From positions 1 to 36,611 of IMG/VR virus record IMGVR_UViG_3300023082_000025: a stretch of DNA of 36,611 nt; one strand, given 5' to 3'. This stretch comes from a virus. Below the pieces are notes generated by a model. The model did not search any database, had not been told where the DNA came from, and saw only the letters and a list, made by a program, of their open reading frames with translations. Shown here in pieces: positions 23,323 through 29,416 of the stretch; within the stretch, counting starts at the first letter, position 1, and each line of letters starts with the position of its first letter. The translations under genes were made by a program, and so were the position numbers.

Positions 23323-23741
23323 AAATATACTTTTGGATCGTTGTAGTGGGACTGGCGTTATTAGCTCTCTACAAAGTATCTGAATGGCGAGCAGATGCCC
23401 ATAAGCTGGCCGCTGAAATAGCTTCCCACGAAGCAGACAATAAAGCCTGCGCCGAAAACAAACTCTTCACAAAGGATAGTTCTCATGAAATTGATACTAA
23501 GCTCGATGATATTGATGATTATGCTCTCAGCTTGCTCGAAGGCACCGCAAAATTGCCAGCTACCAGTAGTAGCAAACAACATGATGTTGCCACCTGTCCA
23601 GACCAATCTGCTAGGCTCACCATCAACCAGCGCAGACTCAACGATAAGCAAGCTGCCCAACTGGTAAGCTGTCAAAATACAATTAGATTTATTTATAAAC
23701 AGAACGGCCAAGAAAACCTATTACCCGGAGAAATCAAATGA
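23319..23741 (+). CDS. i-spanin (Rz-like)
   Basis: ATG 23319 overlaps the lysozyme stop. The 140-residue product has an N-terminal transmembrane helix (IYFWIVVVGLALLALY, 3-18) and a charged, helical periplasmic part (about 22-130). This is the Rz arrangement: an inner-membrane spanin subunit that reaches to the outer-membrane partner and fuses the two membranes at the end of lysis. A lipoprotein gene (23485-23667) is nested within it in the +1 frame, which makes the call firm. Confidence 0.85.
   Translation: MKIYFWIVVVGLALLALYKVSEWRADAHKLAAEIASHEADNKACAENKLFTKDSSHEIDTKLDDIDDYALSLLEGTAKLPATSSSKQHDVATCPDQSARLTINQRRLNDKQAAQLVSCQNTIRFIYKQNGQENLLPGEIK
23485..23667 (+). CDS. o-spanin lipoprotein (Rz1-like), nested in the Rz-like gene
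   Basis: This 60-residue frame lies wholly inside the i-spanin gene. It starts with a lipoprotein signal peptide (MKLILSSMILMIMLSAC, lipobox LSAC with the modified Cys at residue 17) followed by a short Pro-containing, low-complexity mature part. Outer-membrane Rz1 proteins look like this and are commonly encoded in an alternative frame of Rz. GGATAGTTCTC lies before ATG 23485. It would pair with the i-spanin across the periplasm. Confidence 0.85.
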   Translation: MKLILSSMILMIMLSACSKAPQNCQLPVVANNMMLPPVQTNLLGSPSTSADSTISKLPNW

Positions 23742-23872
23742 CCCTTATACTACTCATCGCTTCTTTCATCTGTGCACTTGTCGCTACGTTCAGCGTTCCT
23801 ACGGGACGTGTTAGCATGCTGGCTTTGGCCTTTGCTTTGTATGTGCTGACGTTGATTCCTATCAGCCACTAA
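23738..23872 (+). CDS. Small two-span membrane protein (44 aa)
   Basis: ATG 23738 overlaps the i-spanin stop (ATGA), and CCGGAG lies seven bases before. The 44 residues contain two hydrophobic helices (LILLIASFICALVATF, about 3-18, and MLALAFALYVLTLIPI, about 27-42) joined by a short polar turn (SVPTGRVS). Last gene of the rightward lysis cassette; an antiholin or second holin is plausible. Function is unproven. Confidence 0.6.
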   Translation: MTLILLIASFICALVATFSVPTGRVSMLALAFALYVLTLIPISH

Positions 23873-23877
23873 AAGAA

Positions 23878-23906
23878 AACCCCGCCAGTATTTAGCTGGC
23901 AGGGTT
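23878..23906 (-). terminator. Intrinsic terminator for the leftward operon
   Basis: AACCC-C-GCCAG (23878-23888) pairs with CTGGC-A-GGGTT (23896-23906), with one mismatch and a 7-base loop. On the minus strand it is followed by TTCTTTT, so it stops leftward transcripts coming from 24100. Rightward transcripts meet the same hairpin without a T-run and may be only partly stopped. Confidence 0.75.
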
Positions 23907-23929
23907 AAGAGGGAGGTTTGCGTAATTGA

Positions 23930-24100
23930 TTATACGCGCCCTTTACAGCGTGGGCAATGTGAATCTTCAAGTACGGCTTCAACAGTTGTCTTCCAAGCAT
24001 GATGGCAGCGTTTACGTGGGCATCTGAGGTAGACGGCTTCTTTCTTTAGGTGATGGAAGGCTATATCTTCGCTAGTGTTCGATGCCGCCAAATATACCAT
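23930..24100 (-). CDS. Small zinc-ribbon-like protein (56 aa)
   Basis: ATG at 24100 follows GGGTGA. The product has CPRKRCHH (residues 30-37) and CPRC (50-53), a Cys4-type metal-binding pattern with extra His, framing HAWKTTVEAVLED. Such ribbons bind zinc and often nucleic acid. It overlaps the 3' end of the preceding gene by 29 bases and is the last gene before the terminator. No family name is assignable. Confidence 0.6.
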   Translation of the reverse strand: MVYLAASNTSEDIAFHHLKKEAVYLRCPRKRCHHAWKTTVEAVLEDSHCPRCKGRV

Positions 24101-24260
24101 AATCATTCACCCAGCTACGTTGAACTATCTTCATATTGCCACATTCGTGCCGGTCGTTCAAACCAACAATCATGTTGACAAGCCCTTCTTGAGTATCGGG
24201 AGTTTTTACGATAGCCGCAAAATCGCAACAGAGGCATTCGATGGCTATTTTCTCAGACAT
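24072..24260 (-). CDS. Hypothetical Cys-rich small protein (62 aa)
   Basis: Product MSEKIAIECLCCDFAAIVKT... has CLCC at residues 9-12 and HECG at 38-41, which could hold one zinc ion. It overlaps both neighbours, as is usual in this leftward chain of small genes. I do not recognise the family. The two small Cys-containing proteins encoded next to each other may be related in function, though their sequences differ. Confidence 0.55.
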   Translation of the reverse strand: MSEKIAIECLCCDFAAIVKTPDTQEGLVNMIVGLNDRHECGNMKIVQRSWVNDYGIFGGIEH

Positions 24261-24441
24261 TAGCCCTGCGCTTTAGGTCATCAATCTGCTTTGTCGTTAC
24301 CCTATCTTCTACACGGTACATCACGCGGTTGTGAGAGCGCTCTAGCATGGTTAGGGATTCTTGCAGTAAAACCTTATAATCAACAGCGTTTCTTGGTTCA
24401 AAATACTCTTTGCTGACTGATGTATTGTTTTGTTTCTTCAA
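24253..24441 (-). CDS. Hypothetical helical protein (62 aa)
   Basis: The product starts MKKQNNTSVSKEYFEPRNAV and is charged and mostly helical, with no Cys or membrane span. It overlaps the next gene by eight bases. A pattern of the type DYKVLLQESLTMLERSHNRV suggests one amphipathic helix of about 20 residues. No family is recognised and no function is proposed. Confidence 0.55.
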   Translation of the reverse strand: MKKQNNTSVSKEYFEPRNAVDYKVLLQESLTMLERSHNRVMYRVEDRVTTKQIDDLKRRANV

Positions 24442-24549
24442 TCACAACCACCTCCACAACACTACTAAGCAAACGGTTAAAACAATGCCCAAAGAAATAA
24501 CAATAGGCCAGATAGGCTCTTCGGGGAAGTCGTCATCGTAGTGGTTCAT
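24442..24549 (-). CDS. Small single-span membrane peptide (35 aa)
   Basis: A clear AAGGAG lies eight bases before the ATG at 24549. The 35 residues have an acidic N-terminus (MNHYDDDFPEEP) and one hydrophobic helix (IWPIVISLGIVLTVCLVVLW, 13-32) ending RWL. The start overlaps the previous stop (ATGA). The acidic head and basic end suggest that the N-terminus faces the periplasm. Function unknown. Confidence 0.6.
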   Translation of the reverse strand: MNHYDDDFPEEPIWPIVISLGIVLTVCLVVLWRWL

Positions 24550-24839
24550 ACGTTCTCCTTCTTAGGCCAATGAAATGCTTTGCCTGCACGTTGGATGATT
24601 TTTCCCACAGGCAGATCAGCTTTACGCATTTCTTTCAGCATAGCAATTTGGCTAATTACAGCGTCTGTAACCAAATCACCATCCATAGGCTCTAACAATG
24701 GTAGCGAGTCTGGGTGGATGTAATATTTAAAATTCTCCTCATCCCTATAAATATAAACTTCTATTTCAGGGTCCAATTTCATCCCATAGTGCTTAGCCAT
24801 GTACGCTGCCTCCAAAGGGTCCTCGTAATAATACCTCAT
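24546..24839 (-). CDS. Hypothetical protein, paralogue of the product of 28765-29133 (97 aa)
   Basis: It shares three blocks with the product of 28765-29133: an N-terminal MRYYYEDPLEAAYMAKHYGM, a central YYIHPDSLPLLE and a C-terminal GKIIQRAGKAFHWPKKE. The conserved aromatic and His residues (HYG, YIHPDS, WPKK) suggest a small folded domain with a binding or structural role. It overlaps the preceding gene by four bases. No named family is recognised. The other copy carries about 25 extra residues in the middle. Confidence 0.65.
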   Translation of the reverse strand: MRYYYEDPLEAAYMAKHYGMKLDPEIEVYIYRDEENFKYYIHPDSLPLLEPMDGDLVTDAVISQIAMLKEMRKADLPVGKIIQRAGKAFHWPKKENV

Positions 24840-25006
24840 TGCGTATCCTTTCTAATGATCCCTTCACGCATCAAGCGTTCAATCATCTTGTCAAAGTTTT
24901 TATGTAGCGTTCCATTCTGAATGCTTACTCGCCCTGTTTTGTTGTGATGACGACGAGATTTTCCAAAAAGGTGCTTCTTCTCATCTTCGGTTAGCTCTTT
25001 ACTCAC
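24836..25006 (-). CDS. Hypothetical basic protein (56 aa)
   Basis: GTG at 25006 follows GGGAGGTGGGG, a strong ribosome-binding site. The product (MSKELTEDEKKHLFGKSRRHHNKTG...) is strongly basic with a His/Arg/Lys cluster at about residues 15-25 and a helical C-terminal half (NFDKMIERLMREGIIRK). It could bind nucleic acid. GTGA overlap couples it to the upstream gene. No family is recognised. Confidence 0.6.
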   Translation of the reverse strand: MSKELTEDEKKHLFGKSRRHHNKTGRVSIQNGTLHKNFDKMIERLMREGIIRKDTQ

Positions 25007-25797
25007 GCCCCACCTCCCGTGGTATGTTGCTTCAGGTTTTCATAAACCTCTAAAGCCATGGATATATAGTTTGCAGCAGCCATCGCCGGATATTTACTAT
25101 TTCTTTCTTTGTTAGCGTCTGATCTCATAATTGCTTTGCGAATAATCTCCACAGCAACATCCTCCTCCTCCGGCAACCCTGCTGCGGGAGTGGGGAGGTG
25201 GGCGTCAGCTTTGATCAGCAGCCTTGCGTAGTAATCTGCCTCAGCGAAACTCCTAGCAGTTATCGTGCATAGTGCGTCGCCTTTGCTATCCGCTGCAAAT
25301 ATACGGTTCTGAACGCGGAAACCTTCGGGCAATTCCTCGTTACGCCACGGTCCAGATGGGTTCTTAAACATCTCCCGGCAACATGATGGGCGTTCTAGCC
25401 CTCCTTGTGGGGCCACGTTAGCCTTGAGAAGCTCCCGCAAGTCAGTGCGCCACCAATATCTGGCTTTGTATCTGCCATGCATTACGTGGTCGCCGAACTG
25501 CATTCCTTTGTACTCGCCCTCACCAAGCAAAAACTTAAACAGCGGGTGGTCTCTCAACTCCTTACGGGTAGGCTCGGTTAGGGCGGCTATTGCTGCTTTG
25601 GCTTGCAATTCGTATACGTTGCCCTCTACATATTCGCCGTCCCAGCGTTTTCCATCACCATAGCCACATTCAGAACATTCGCCGTACATATCAGGCTCAT
25701 GAGTTTTGCAATCATGAAGCAGTTTAGTGCAGCCTTTTGTGGCATCTTTAACAGCCCTAGCAACCCGCTCCACGTCCGTTGTTGGTTTGTTGTTCAT
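25003..25797 (-). CDS. Hypothetical phage protein (264 aa)
   Basis: ATG at 25797 is chosen because GGAGCAGGGG precedes it; the frame is open back to a GTG at 25809. The N-terminal third has CTKLLHDCKTHEPDMYGECSECG (shown in parts: Cys pairs near residues 23, 30, 41 and 44), compatible with a zinc finger. Next comes ELQAKAAIAALTEPTRKEL, a stretch often seen in phage early proteins, and the C-terminal end is helical. It is the longest protein of the unknown leftward block. No enzymatic motif is visible. Confidence 0.6.
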   Translation of the reverse strand: MNNKPTTDVERVARAVKDATKGCTKLLHDCKTHEPDMYGECSECGYGDGKRWDGEYVEGNVYELQAKAAIAALTEPTRKELRDHPLFKFLLGEGEYKGMQFGDHVMHGRYKARYWWRTDLRELLKANVAPQGGLERPSCCREMFKNPSGPWRNEELPEGFRVQNRIFAADSKGDALCTITARSFAEADYYARLLIKADAHLPTPAAGLPEEEDVAVEIIRKAIMRSDANKERNSKYPAMAAANYISMALEVYENLKQHTTGGGA

Positions 25798-25997
25798 CCC
25801 CTGCTCCACTCTAATAGTTTATCCATAGCTTGCGCATCATAATCGCCCATGCCAGAGGCCAAGCATTGCTTGCCGGTAGGCTCCCCGATAATTCTCCACG
25901 CTTCTATCTCGCCGGTATTTATTCCATGCCCGTTTACAGTTGTTGCTAAACAGGCAATCCAGCCCTGCTCAAACTTCGTCAATTTCTTGGCGGCCAT
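25794..25997 (-). CDS. Hypothetical protein (67 aa)
   Basis: The ATG at 25997 has GGGAGGG nine bases upstream and overlaps the previous stop (TGATG). The product (MAAKKLTKFEQGWIACLATTVN...) is small and globular-looking, ending in a helix (DYDAQAMDKLLEWSRG). Pattern FEQGWIACLA followed by GEPTGKQCLASG suggests a compact fold with two Cys. No family is recognised; it lies within the leftward chain of small overlapping genes. Confidence 0.55.
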   Translation of the reverse strand: MAAKKLTKFEQGWIACLATTVNGHGINTGEIEAWRIIGEPTGKQCLASGMGDYDAQAMDKLLEWSRG

Positions 25998-26629
25998 CAC
26001 TTCCCTCCCAAATATTTGTCGGCAAGGGCGATGCCGGATTCAATGCCATCTATGGCGGCACTGAACGCCAACACATCAGGATGTTCCCAACTGTTTCCCT
26101 CAAAACCATTACCGGATTCACTTGCGCGGCTGCGAACATCATAAACGTAGTCGCCCAGCTCTTGTGCCTTCAGGGCCAGCAAAGCATCCCTTAGCTTGGT
26201 GACGACATCCTCGGCGTTGGGTGCTGGGGAGGGTGTGCCACAAGCCTGCAACTTGGCATACTTCAATCCGTCGCATTGCCACCGATATTCCTTTGCATCA
26301 ACACGAGCGATTACATCAACTTGTCCGCCATGCTTTATTATTGCATTCATGTTCCTGAACTGACTTTGTGCTACGGCGCTCATGCAGCTTAACGGTATAA
26401 ACCAGCCATCTTCCCCCACCTCTGGCTTGGCTGCTAGTGCAGCACGGGCTTGCCTCTGCGCTGTCGTGTAGCCAGCGTACCAGTCGCAGAATATATCGAA
26501 CACGTTAATGTCAATGTATTCACCTTGATATTGCTCAAACACCGTATCTGAAGCGGGGCCATGAACGCGGCAGTAGTACGCCTCAAACAGCTCACGCTCG
26601 GCATCTGGTTTAGTTTCGTTTGCGGTCAT
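25997..26629 (-). CDS. Hypothetical phage protein (210 aa)
   Basis: The ATG at 26629 follows AAGGAGAAAAAC. The product opens ERELFEAYYCRVHGP and has AGYTTAQRQARAALAAKPEV (about residues 52-71), a stretch of the kind seen in many unnamed phage early proteins. The C-terminal part has SWEHPDVLAFSAAIDGIESG. No catalytic or metal-binding pattern is clear. The N-terminal layout resembles that of the 264-residue protein two genes on, so both may descend from a common early-protein type, though I cannot align them here. Confidence 0.6.
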   Translation of the reverse strand: MTANETKPDAERELFEAYYCRVHGPASDTVFEQYQGEYIDINVFDIFCDWYAGYTTAQRQARAALAAKPEVGEDGWFIPLSCMSAVAQSQFRNMNAIIKHGGQVDVIARVDAKEYRWQCDGLKYAKLQACGTPSPAPNAEDVVTKLRDALLALKAQELGDYVYDVRSRASESGNGFEGNSWEHPDVLAFSAAIDGIESGIALADKYLGGK

Positions 26630-26850
26630 TGTTTTTCTCCTTCAAGAAAAAATTCGCCGTCGCTCATGGCGGCTGCTATTTCCAAAACTGCTTGGTCACA
26701 CCAATCGAAATCGGGATTACCAAAATCAATGCCCATGACGTCAAGGAAATCGCGCAATATAACTTCCGCCTTGTCGTATGTGATGCGAAAAAAGTCTGCA
26801 ATTTCCTGCGTGAATGCTTTCTTAGGTAAATCATGCTCTGGCTCACACAT
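26626..26850 (-). CDS. Hypothetical acidic protein (74 aa)
   Basis: GGAGGTGAAGTG precedes the ATG at 26850, which overlaps the previous stop. The product is acidic (MCEPEHDLPKKAFTQEIADF... ending FFLEGEKQ) and helical, with DFLDVMGIDFGNPDFDW in the middle. An acidic small phage protein can mimic DNA or inhibit a host protein, but nothing specific supports this. No family is recognised. Confidence 0.55.
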   Translation of the reverse strand: MCEPEHDLPKKAFTQEIADFFRITYDKAEVILRDFLDVMGIDFGNPDFDWCDQAVLEIAAAMSDGEFFLEGEKQ

Positions 26851-27203
26851 CACTTCACCTCCGTCTTATCGAAGGGGGCGAGGGAGTCACGAAGGTTATT
26901 CCACCCACATGTACACTGGGGGTTATGCTTCGCACCTTTCCAACTAAGATCGCAATCTCGTGTATGCCGCCCATATCCGAGTACAGCCTCCAAAAGCTGT
27001 GTGACCTCGGGTGAATGGGTGCGGTATCCGCCACGGTCCATGATCTGACTGAAATGCTCATGACAAAGATAAGCAGTAAGCGGATGACGATATGGTCTAG
27101 GGTCATCATGAAAGATGGCCTCTTCGACTTTCTCACCGGCAGGTTTGCCGCACATGCTGCATACTTCGCCGCCACAGCAAACACTGGTAAACAGCTTATT
27201 CAT
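26850..27203 (-). CDS. Cys/His-rich hypothetical protein (117 aa)
   Basis: The ATG at 27203 follows AAAGGGGGCGAG; the frame is open to 27230 without a start signal. The product has CCGG-x-x-CSMCG (residues 9-18), LCHEHF (46-51) and a late CTCGWN motif, giving enough Cys and His for two zinc sites. This resembles small treble-clef or HNH-like phage proteins, but the HNH catalytic triad is not clear. It overlaps both neighbours. Confidence 0.55.
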   Translation of the reverse strand: MNKLFTSVCCGGEVCSMCGKPAGEKVEEAIFHDDPRPYRHPLTAYLCHEHFSQIMDRGGYRTHSPEVTQLLEAVLGYGRHTRDCDLSWKGAKHNPQCTCGWNNLRDSLAPFDKTEVK

Positions 27204-27504
27204 GCTCGCCCCCTTTGTGTTGGGCAGCAATGGCAGCGTTCGCTATTGGATCAAGCACTTGGTAGATTATTCTTAGAGCGCTGTAAATATATGCCCGGTC
27301 GAGTGTCGTTGCGGGCTGGATTTTTTCTAACACTTCCTTTGCATTCTCTAACGCCTCAACCAGCCCCGCAGTATCGAGTGTGGAGAGGTGAGCGTTTACC
27401 GCGGCGTCGACCACAAATTTCTGGTTGGCCGTTAGTTGGTTATAGCTCAGGCTGTAGATGCCATATGCAAACCGCTCCCGCTCCATATCATTTCCCATTG
27501 TCAT
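27196..27504 (-). CDS. Hypothetical helical protein (102 aa)
   Basis: Three in-frame ATGs (27504, 27498 and 27486) are possible; none has a strong Shine-Dalgarno, and the first overlaps the end of an AT-rich hairpin (27505-27526). The product is mostly helical (QLTANQKFVVDAAVNAHLST; LVEALENAKEVLEKIQPATT) without Cys or membrane spans. The gene follows an AT-rich gap that may hold its own regulatory signals. The family is unknown. Confidence 0.55.
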   Translation of the reverse strand: MTMGNDMERERFAYGIYSLSYNQLTANQKFVVDAAVNAHLSTLDTAGLVEALENAKEVLEKIQPATTLDRAYIYSALRIIYQVLDPIANAAIAAQHKGGEHE

Positions 27505-27596
27505 ATATTTATACTTTCATAAATATTGTTAGTGTTTTAATTGAATCCATTATAAATATTAAACCCTCATTCAATTAGAATTCGAGTCTGTTCCTT
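27505..27596 (-). promoter_or_regulatory. AT-rich gap with two inverted repeats and a TATAAT box
   Basis: ATATTTAT and ATAAATAT (27505-27526) form an 8-bp inverted repeat with a 6-base loop next to the start of the downstream gene. AATTGAAT (27539-27546) and ATTCAATT (27569-27576) form another 8-bp pair around a minus-strand TATAAT (27554-27549). No good -35 lies 16-18 bases before it, so an activated promoter is possible. The evidence is suggestive only. Confidence 0.35.
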
Positions 27597-27704
27597 TCAA
27601 GATTTTAATATACAGCCCAAAGCAAGGCCAATGATGAAGCCAACACCAAGCAAGAATACTGTGATCATTCGTTGCTGCTGGTTCACCTTTCTGTTCCTTT
27701 CAAG
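27587..27704. repeat. 15-bp direct repeats flanking the 29-aa ORF
   Basis: TCTGTTCCTTTCAAG occurs at 27587-27601 and again at 27690-27704, 103 bp apart. Between them lies most of the 29-residue membrane ORF. Each copy contains, on the minus strand, an AAAGGA that could act as a ribosome-binding site. The arrangement could be a past duplication or a recombination footprint. Confidence 0.7.
27597..27686 (-). CDS. Single-span membrane micropeptide (29 aa)
   Basis: GTG at 27686 overlaps the previous stop (GTGA), with GGAACAGAAAG before it. The 29 residues are a polar start (NQQQR) and one hydrophobic helix (MITVFLLGVGFIIGLALGCI) ending LKS. A 15-bp direct repeat lies at its two ends. It could be a real membrane micropeptide or a fortuitous frame; the coupling and clean transmembrane pattern favour the former. 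Confidence 0.45.
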   Translation of the reverse strand: MNQQQRMITVFLLGVGFIIGLALGCILKS

Positions 27705-28048
27705 GTGAGGGCTGCTAACGCTATATCGCGGCTAGGGTGGTAACTGTATCCGGTCACTGGCCCGGCAGTATAAATTGGCTCGCCCTCGTGCATGCCGGTA
27801 ATAATATCAGCCATCCTATGTGTTACTAAAGGCCGCTGTTCGGATATTTGCTCCAAAGCCTCTCTCAACCTAGCGTTCTCCGCCTCTAATGCAGTATCGC
27901 GCGTGGTGAGGGCAGCTTGCCAGATAACCCATTCATGATTGGTTGAATCAAAAACATAACTATCCCCATAGCGCTTCACTACTCGTGCGCCATAAAGAAG
28001 CGTTAAATGCTTCTCAAACTCGGCTCGGCTCTGTTCTAGATCGGTCAT
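27683..28048 (-). CDS. Hypothetical protein with central coiled coil (121 aa)
   Basis: GGAGG precedes the ATG at 28048. The layout is one often seen in phage early proteins: an N-terminal helix (DLEQSRAEFEKHL), a region ending NHEWVIWQAAL, a helix of the type ALEAENARLREALEQI (about 53-68), and a C-terminal SRDIALAALTLKG. Many phage genomes encode such proteins with no known function. It overlaps both neighbouring genes. Confidence 0.65.
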   Translation of the reverse strand: MTDLEQSRAEFEKHLTLLYGARVVKRYGDSYVFDSTNHEWVIWQAALTTRDTALEAENARLREALEQISEQRPLVTHRMADIITGMHEGEPIYTAGPVTGYSYHPSRDIALAALTLKGTER

Positions 28049-28227
28049 ATATCCTCCATTTTAGGCAGGTGTCTTTTGAATAGTGCTGTCAACTCTTTAA
28101 TCAATTCATTGCTAGCGGGAACATCTCTTAAACAAACCTTTTTCCCATTCACTTCTAAAGTGATATCTGCTTCAGGCGTTTTTCCGTAAGCATTAATATT
28201 AGCATATTTAAAAATAGCCTTACTCAC
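28045..28227 (-). CDS. Hypothetical protein (60 aa)
   Basis: GTG at 28227 is chosen because GGGAGAGCAGA precedes it. The frame is open to 28284, but that part lies within the upstream gene and has no start signal. The product has a strand-like centre (ADITLEVNGKKVCLRDVP) and a C-terminal helix (NELIKELTALFKRHL). It overlaps the upstream gene by eight bases. No family is recognised. Confidence 0.55.
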   Translation of the reverse strand: MSKAIFKYANINAYGKTPEADITLEVNGKKVCLRDVPASNELIKELTALFKRHLPKMEDI

Positions 28228-28390
28228 TCTGCTCTCCCAATAATTGACGATACGCAATTCGCTGCTCCTCGGTCCAAACATCACGCTCTATCTTCTCAAC
28301 CGCTTTTGGCATCTGGTCGAACAGGTAGCGAATCTCCTCGGGCGTCACGGTTGACATAGCTGCGAGTTTGTTTTCTGATTCTGTTGTCAT
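28220..28390 (-). CDS. Hypothetical protein (56 aa)
   Basis: The ATG at 28390 follows GCAGGAGGC, a strong ribosome-binding site, and lies one base from the upstream stop (28391). The product (MTTESENKLAAMSTVTPEEI...) contains TPEEIRYLFDQMPKAVEKIE and ends with a charged helix (WTEEQRIAYRQLLGEQSE). No family is recognised. A longer frame that overlaps it on the same strand, read from 28284, lacks a start signal and is not preferred. Confidence 0.6.
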   Translation of the reverse strand: MTTESENKLAAMSTVTPEEIRYLFDQMPKAVEKIERDVWTEEQRIAYRQLLGEQSE

Positions 28391-28678
28391 CTAAGCCTCC
28401 TGCCGACGTTCATCACAAATCTGGTCGCCACGGTTCTCAGCACTATAATCTTCACCCTCTGGCGCAATTAACTCACGAAGCTTGTCGCGAATCTCTGAAG
28501 CTGGGCGTCCTGCCAGTACCATGGCGAAGATGGTGTAATGCGCTTCCATACCTTCGTTAGCATCATCACAGGCTTCTAGGAATTGACGGTTAAGCAAGCC
28601 ATGAATGCCACGGCTATGTGAGCCTGAGGTAAGAAATACTTCAGCGCCTTGTTCGATTTCTTCTAGGGAAGGTTTCAT
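28391..28678 (-). CDS. Hypothetical protein (95 aa)
   Basis: AAAGGAG precedes the ATG at 28678, and a promoter with a leader hairpin lies just upstream. The product begins MKPSLEEIEQGAEVFL and contains SHSRGIHGLLNRQFLEACDD and AMVLAGRPASEIRDKLREL, all helical, ending in a charged tail. As the first gene of its transcript it may be made early, but the family is unknown. The upstream in-frame part (to 28768) overlaps the promoter and is not coding. Confidence 0.6.
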   Translation of the reverse strand: MKPSLEEIEQGAEVFLTSGSHSRGIHGLLNRQFLEACDDANEGMEAHYTIFAMVLAGRPASEIRDKLRELIAPEGEDYSAENRGDQICDERRQEA

Positions 28679-28699
28679 TGTGATTCTCCTTTGTTGCTG

Positions 28700-28715
28700 G
28701 CCAACCAATCTTGGC
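28700..28715 (-). promoter_or_regulatory. Leader hairpin at the transcript 5' end
   Basis: On the minus strand GCCAA-gattgg-TTGGC forms a 5-bp stem that begins about five bases after the predicted transcription start (near 28720). It is followed closely by the AAAGGAG of the gene at 28678. A hairpin in the same place, with different paired bases, follows the promoter at 30538-30566. Confidence 0.5.
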
Positions 28716-28726
28716 TCGTGAGAGTA

Positions 28727-28755
28727 TGTATAGATGGAATTGAAATAGTGGTCAA
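28727..28755 (-). promoter_or_regulatory. Leftward promoter before 28678
   Basis: On the minus strand TTGACC (28755-28750, 5 of 6) and TATACA (28732-28727, 4 of 6) are separated by exactly 17 bp. It lies in the 86-base gap before the gene starting at 28678. The early transcribed sequence resembles that of the promoter at 30538-30566. Confidence 0.6.
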
Positions 28756-28764
28756 GAAGATTTT

Positions 28765-29133
28765 TCAACTTTCTTTCTTAGGCCACATGAAAGGGATTCC
28801 TTCGCGCTGGATTATTTTACCCGTAGCAGGAAATTCATAGTCCCCCTCAGTATAAACTAGCTTTCCATTAGTTTTCCAGACGGCCCCTAAGCATCCATCA
28901 TCATTAATATAATCCTTTTCTTTTATCTCCAACAAATTCAGGCTGTCGGGATGAATGTAATAAAATCTATCAATGCCAGAGCTTTGAAAGCATGCCGCTC
29001 CGTACTCCAAAATATCGTTAGCAGATGTGTATATGTGGCCAGTATAATTATGCCCCACAGAAAACTGAAGCTTCATCCCATAGTGCTTAGCCATCCAAGA
29101 CGCCGCTAACGGATCATCATAATACCATCTCAT
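28765..29133 (-). CDS. Hypothetical protein, paralogue of the product of 24546-24839 (122 aa)
   Basis: The ATG at 29133 follows GAGGAGGGTTGAGG; an upstream in-frame extension to 29196 lies within the neighbouring gene. It shares MRWYYDDPLAASWMAKHYGM, FYYIHPDSLNLLE and GKIIQREGIPFMWPKKE with the shorter paralogue. It has an insertion in the middle (NYTGHIYTSANDILEYGAAC...) that the other lacks. Two divergent copies in one genome suggest separate selected roles. No named family. Confidence 0.65.
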   Translation of the reverse strand: MRWYYDDPLAASWMAKHYGMKLQFSVGHNYTGHIYTSANDILEYGAACFQSSGIDRFYYIHPDSLNLLEIKEKDYINDDGCLGAVWKTNGKLVYTEGDYEFPATGKIIQREGIPFMWPKKES

Positions 29134-29416
29134 CCTCAACCCTCCTCTTCGCCTGTTGCATAATCCTGAACTTCCTCGTCGTTTCCGCAAACTCAATCAG
29201 CCACTCATCGGGATTAATGTTGTAAATCTGCACTTCTTCTTCGATATCCAACACCAGCGATTCCATCTCTGCGAAGATTGCAGGTGATGGTATGAACTCG
29301 CCTTTGAACGTGTTCTTGACCGTGCGGTAGTCCAGACCTAGAACATCACTCAAGGCTTGGGCTTTGAGGCCAATCTGGGTGGCTAGTTCGGAAAAGCGGG
29401 TGGTGGGATCGTTCAT
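29117..29416 (-). CDS. Helix-turn-helix protein (99 aa)
   Basis: AGGAG lies eight bases before the ATG at 29416. Residues about 8-45 have the Cro/CI-like pattern FSELATQIGLKAQALSDVLG followed by LDYRTVKNTFKGEF, with a recognition helix at about 30-38. The C-terminal part is helical and acidic and then basic, possibly for dimerisation. It directly follows the methyltransferase-like gene, with four bases of overlap, and may regulate it or the local transcript. Confidence 0.65.
   Translation of the reverse strand: MNDPTTRFSELATQIGLKAQALSDVLGLDYRTVKNTFKGEFIPSPAIFAEMESLVLDIEEEVQIYNINPDEWLIEFAETTRKFRIMQQAKRRVEDEMVL

Noticed and set aside
27587-27704. The 15-bp direct repeats as phage attachment sites
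   Set aside because: Both copies are 103 bp apart inside one operon, and no integrase gene is seen.
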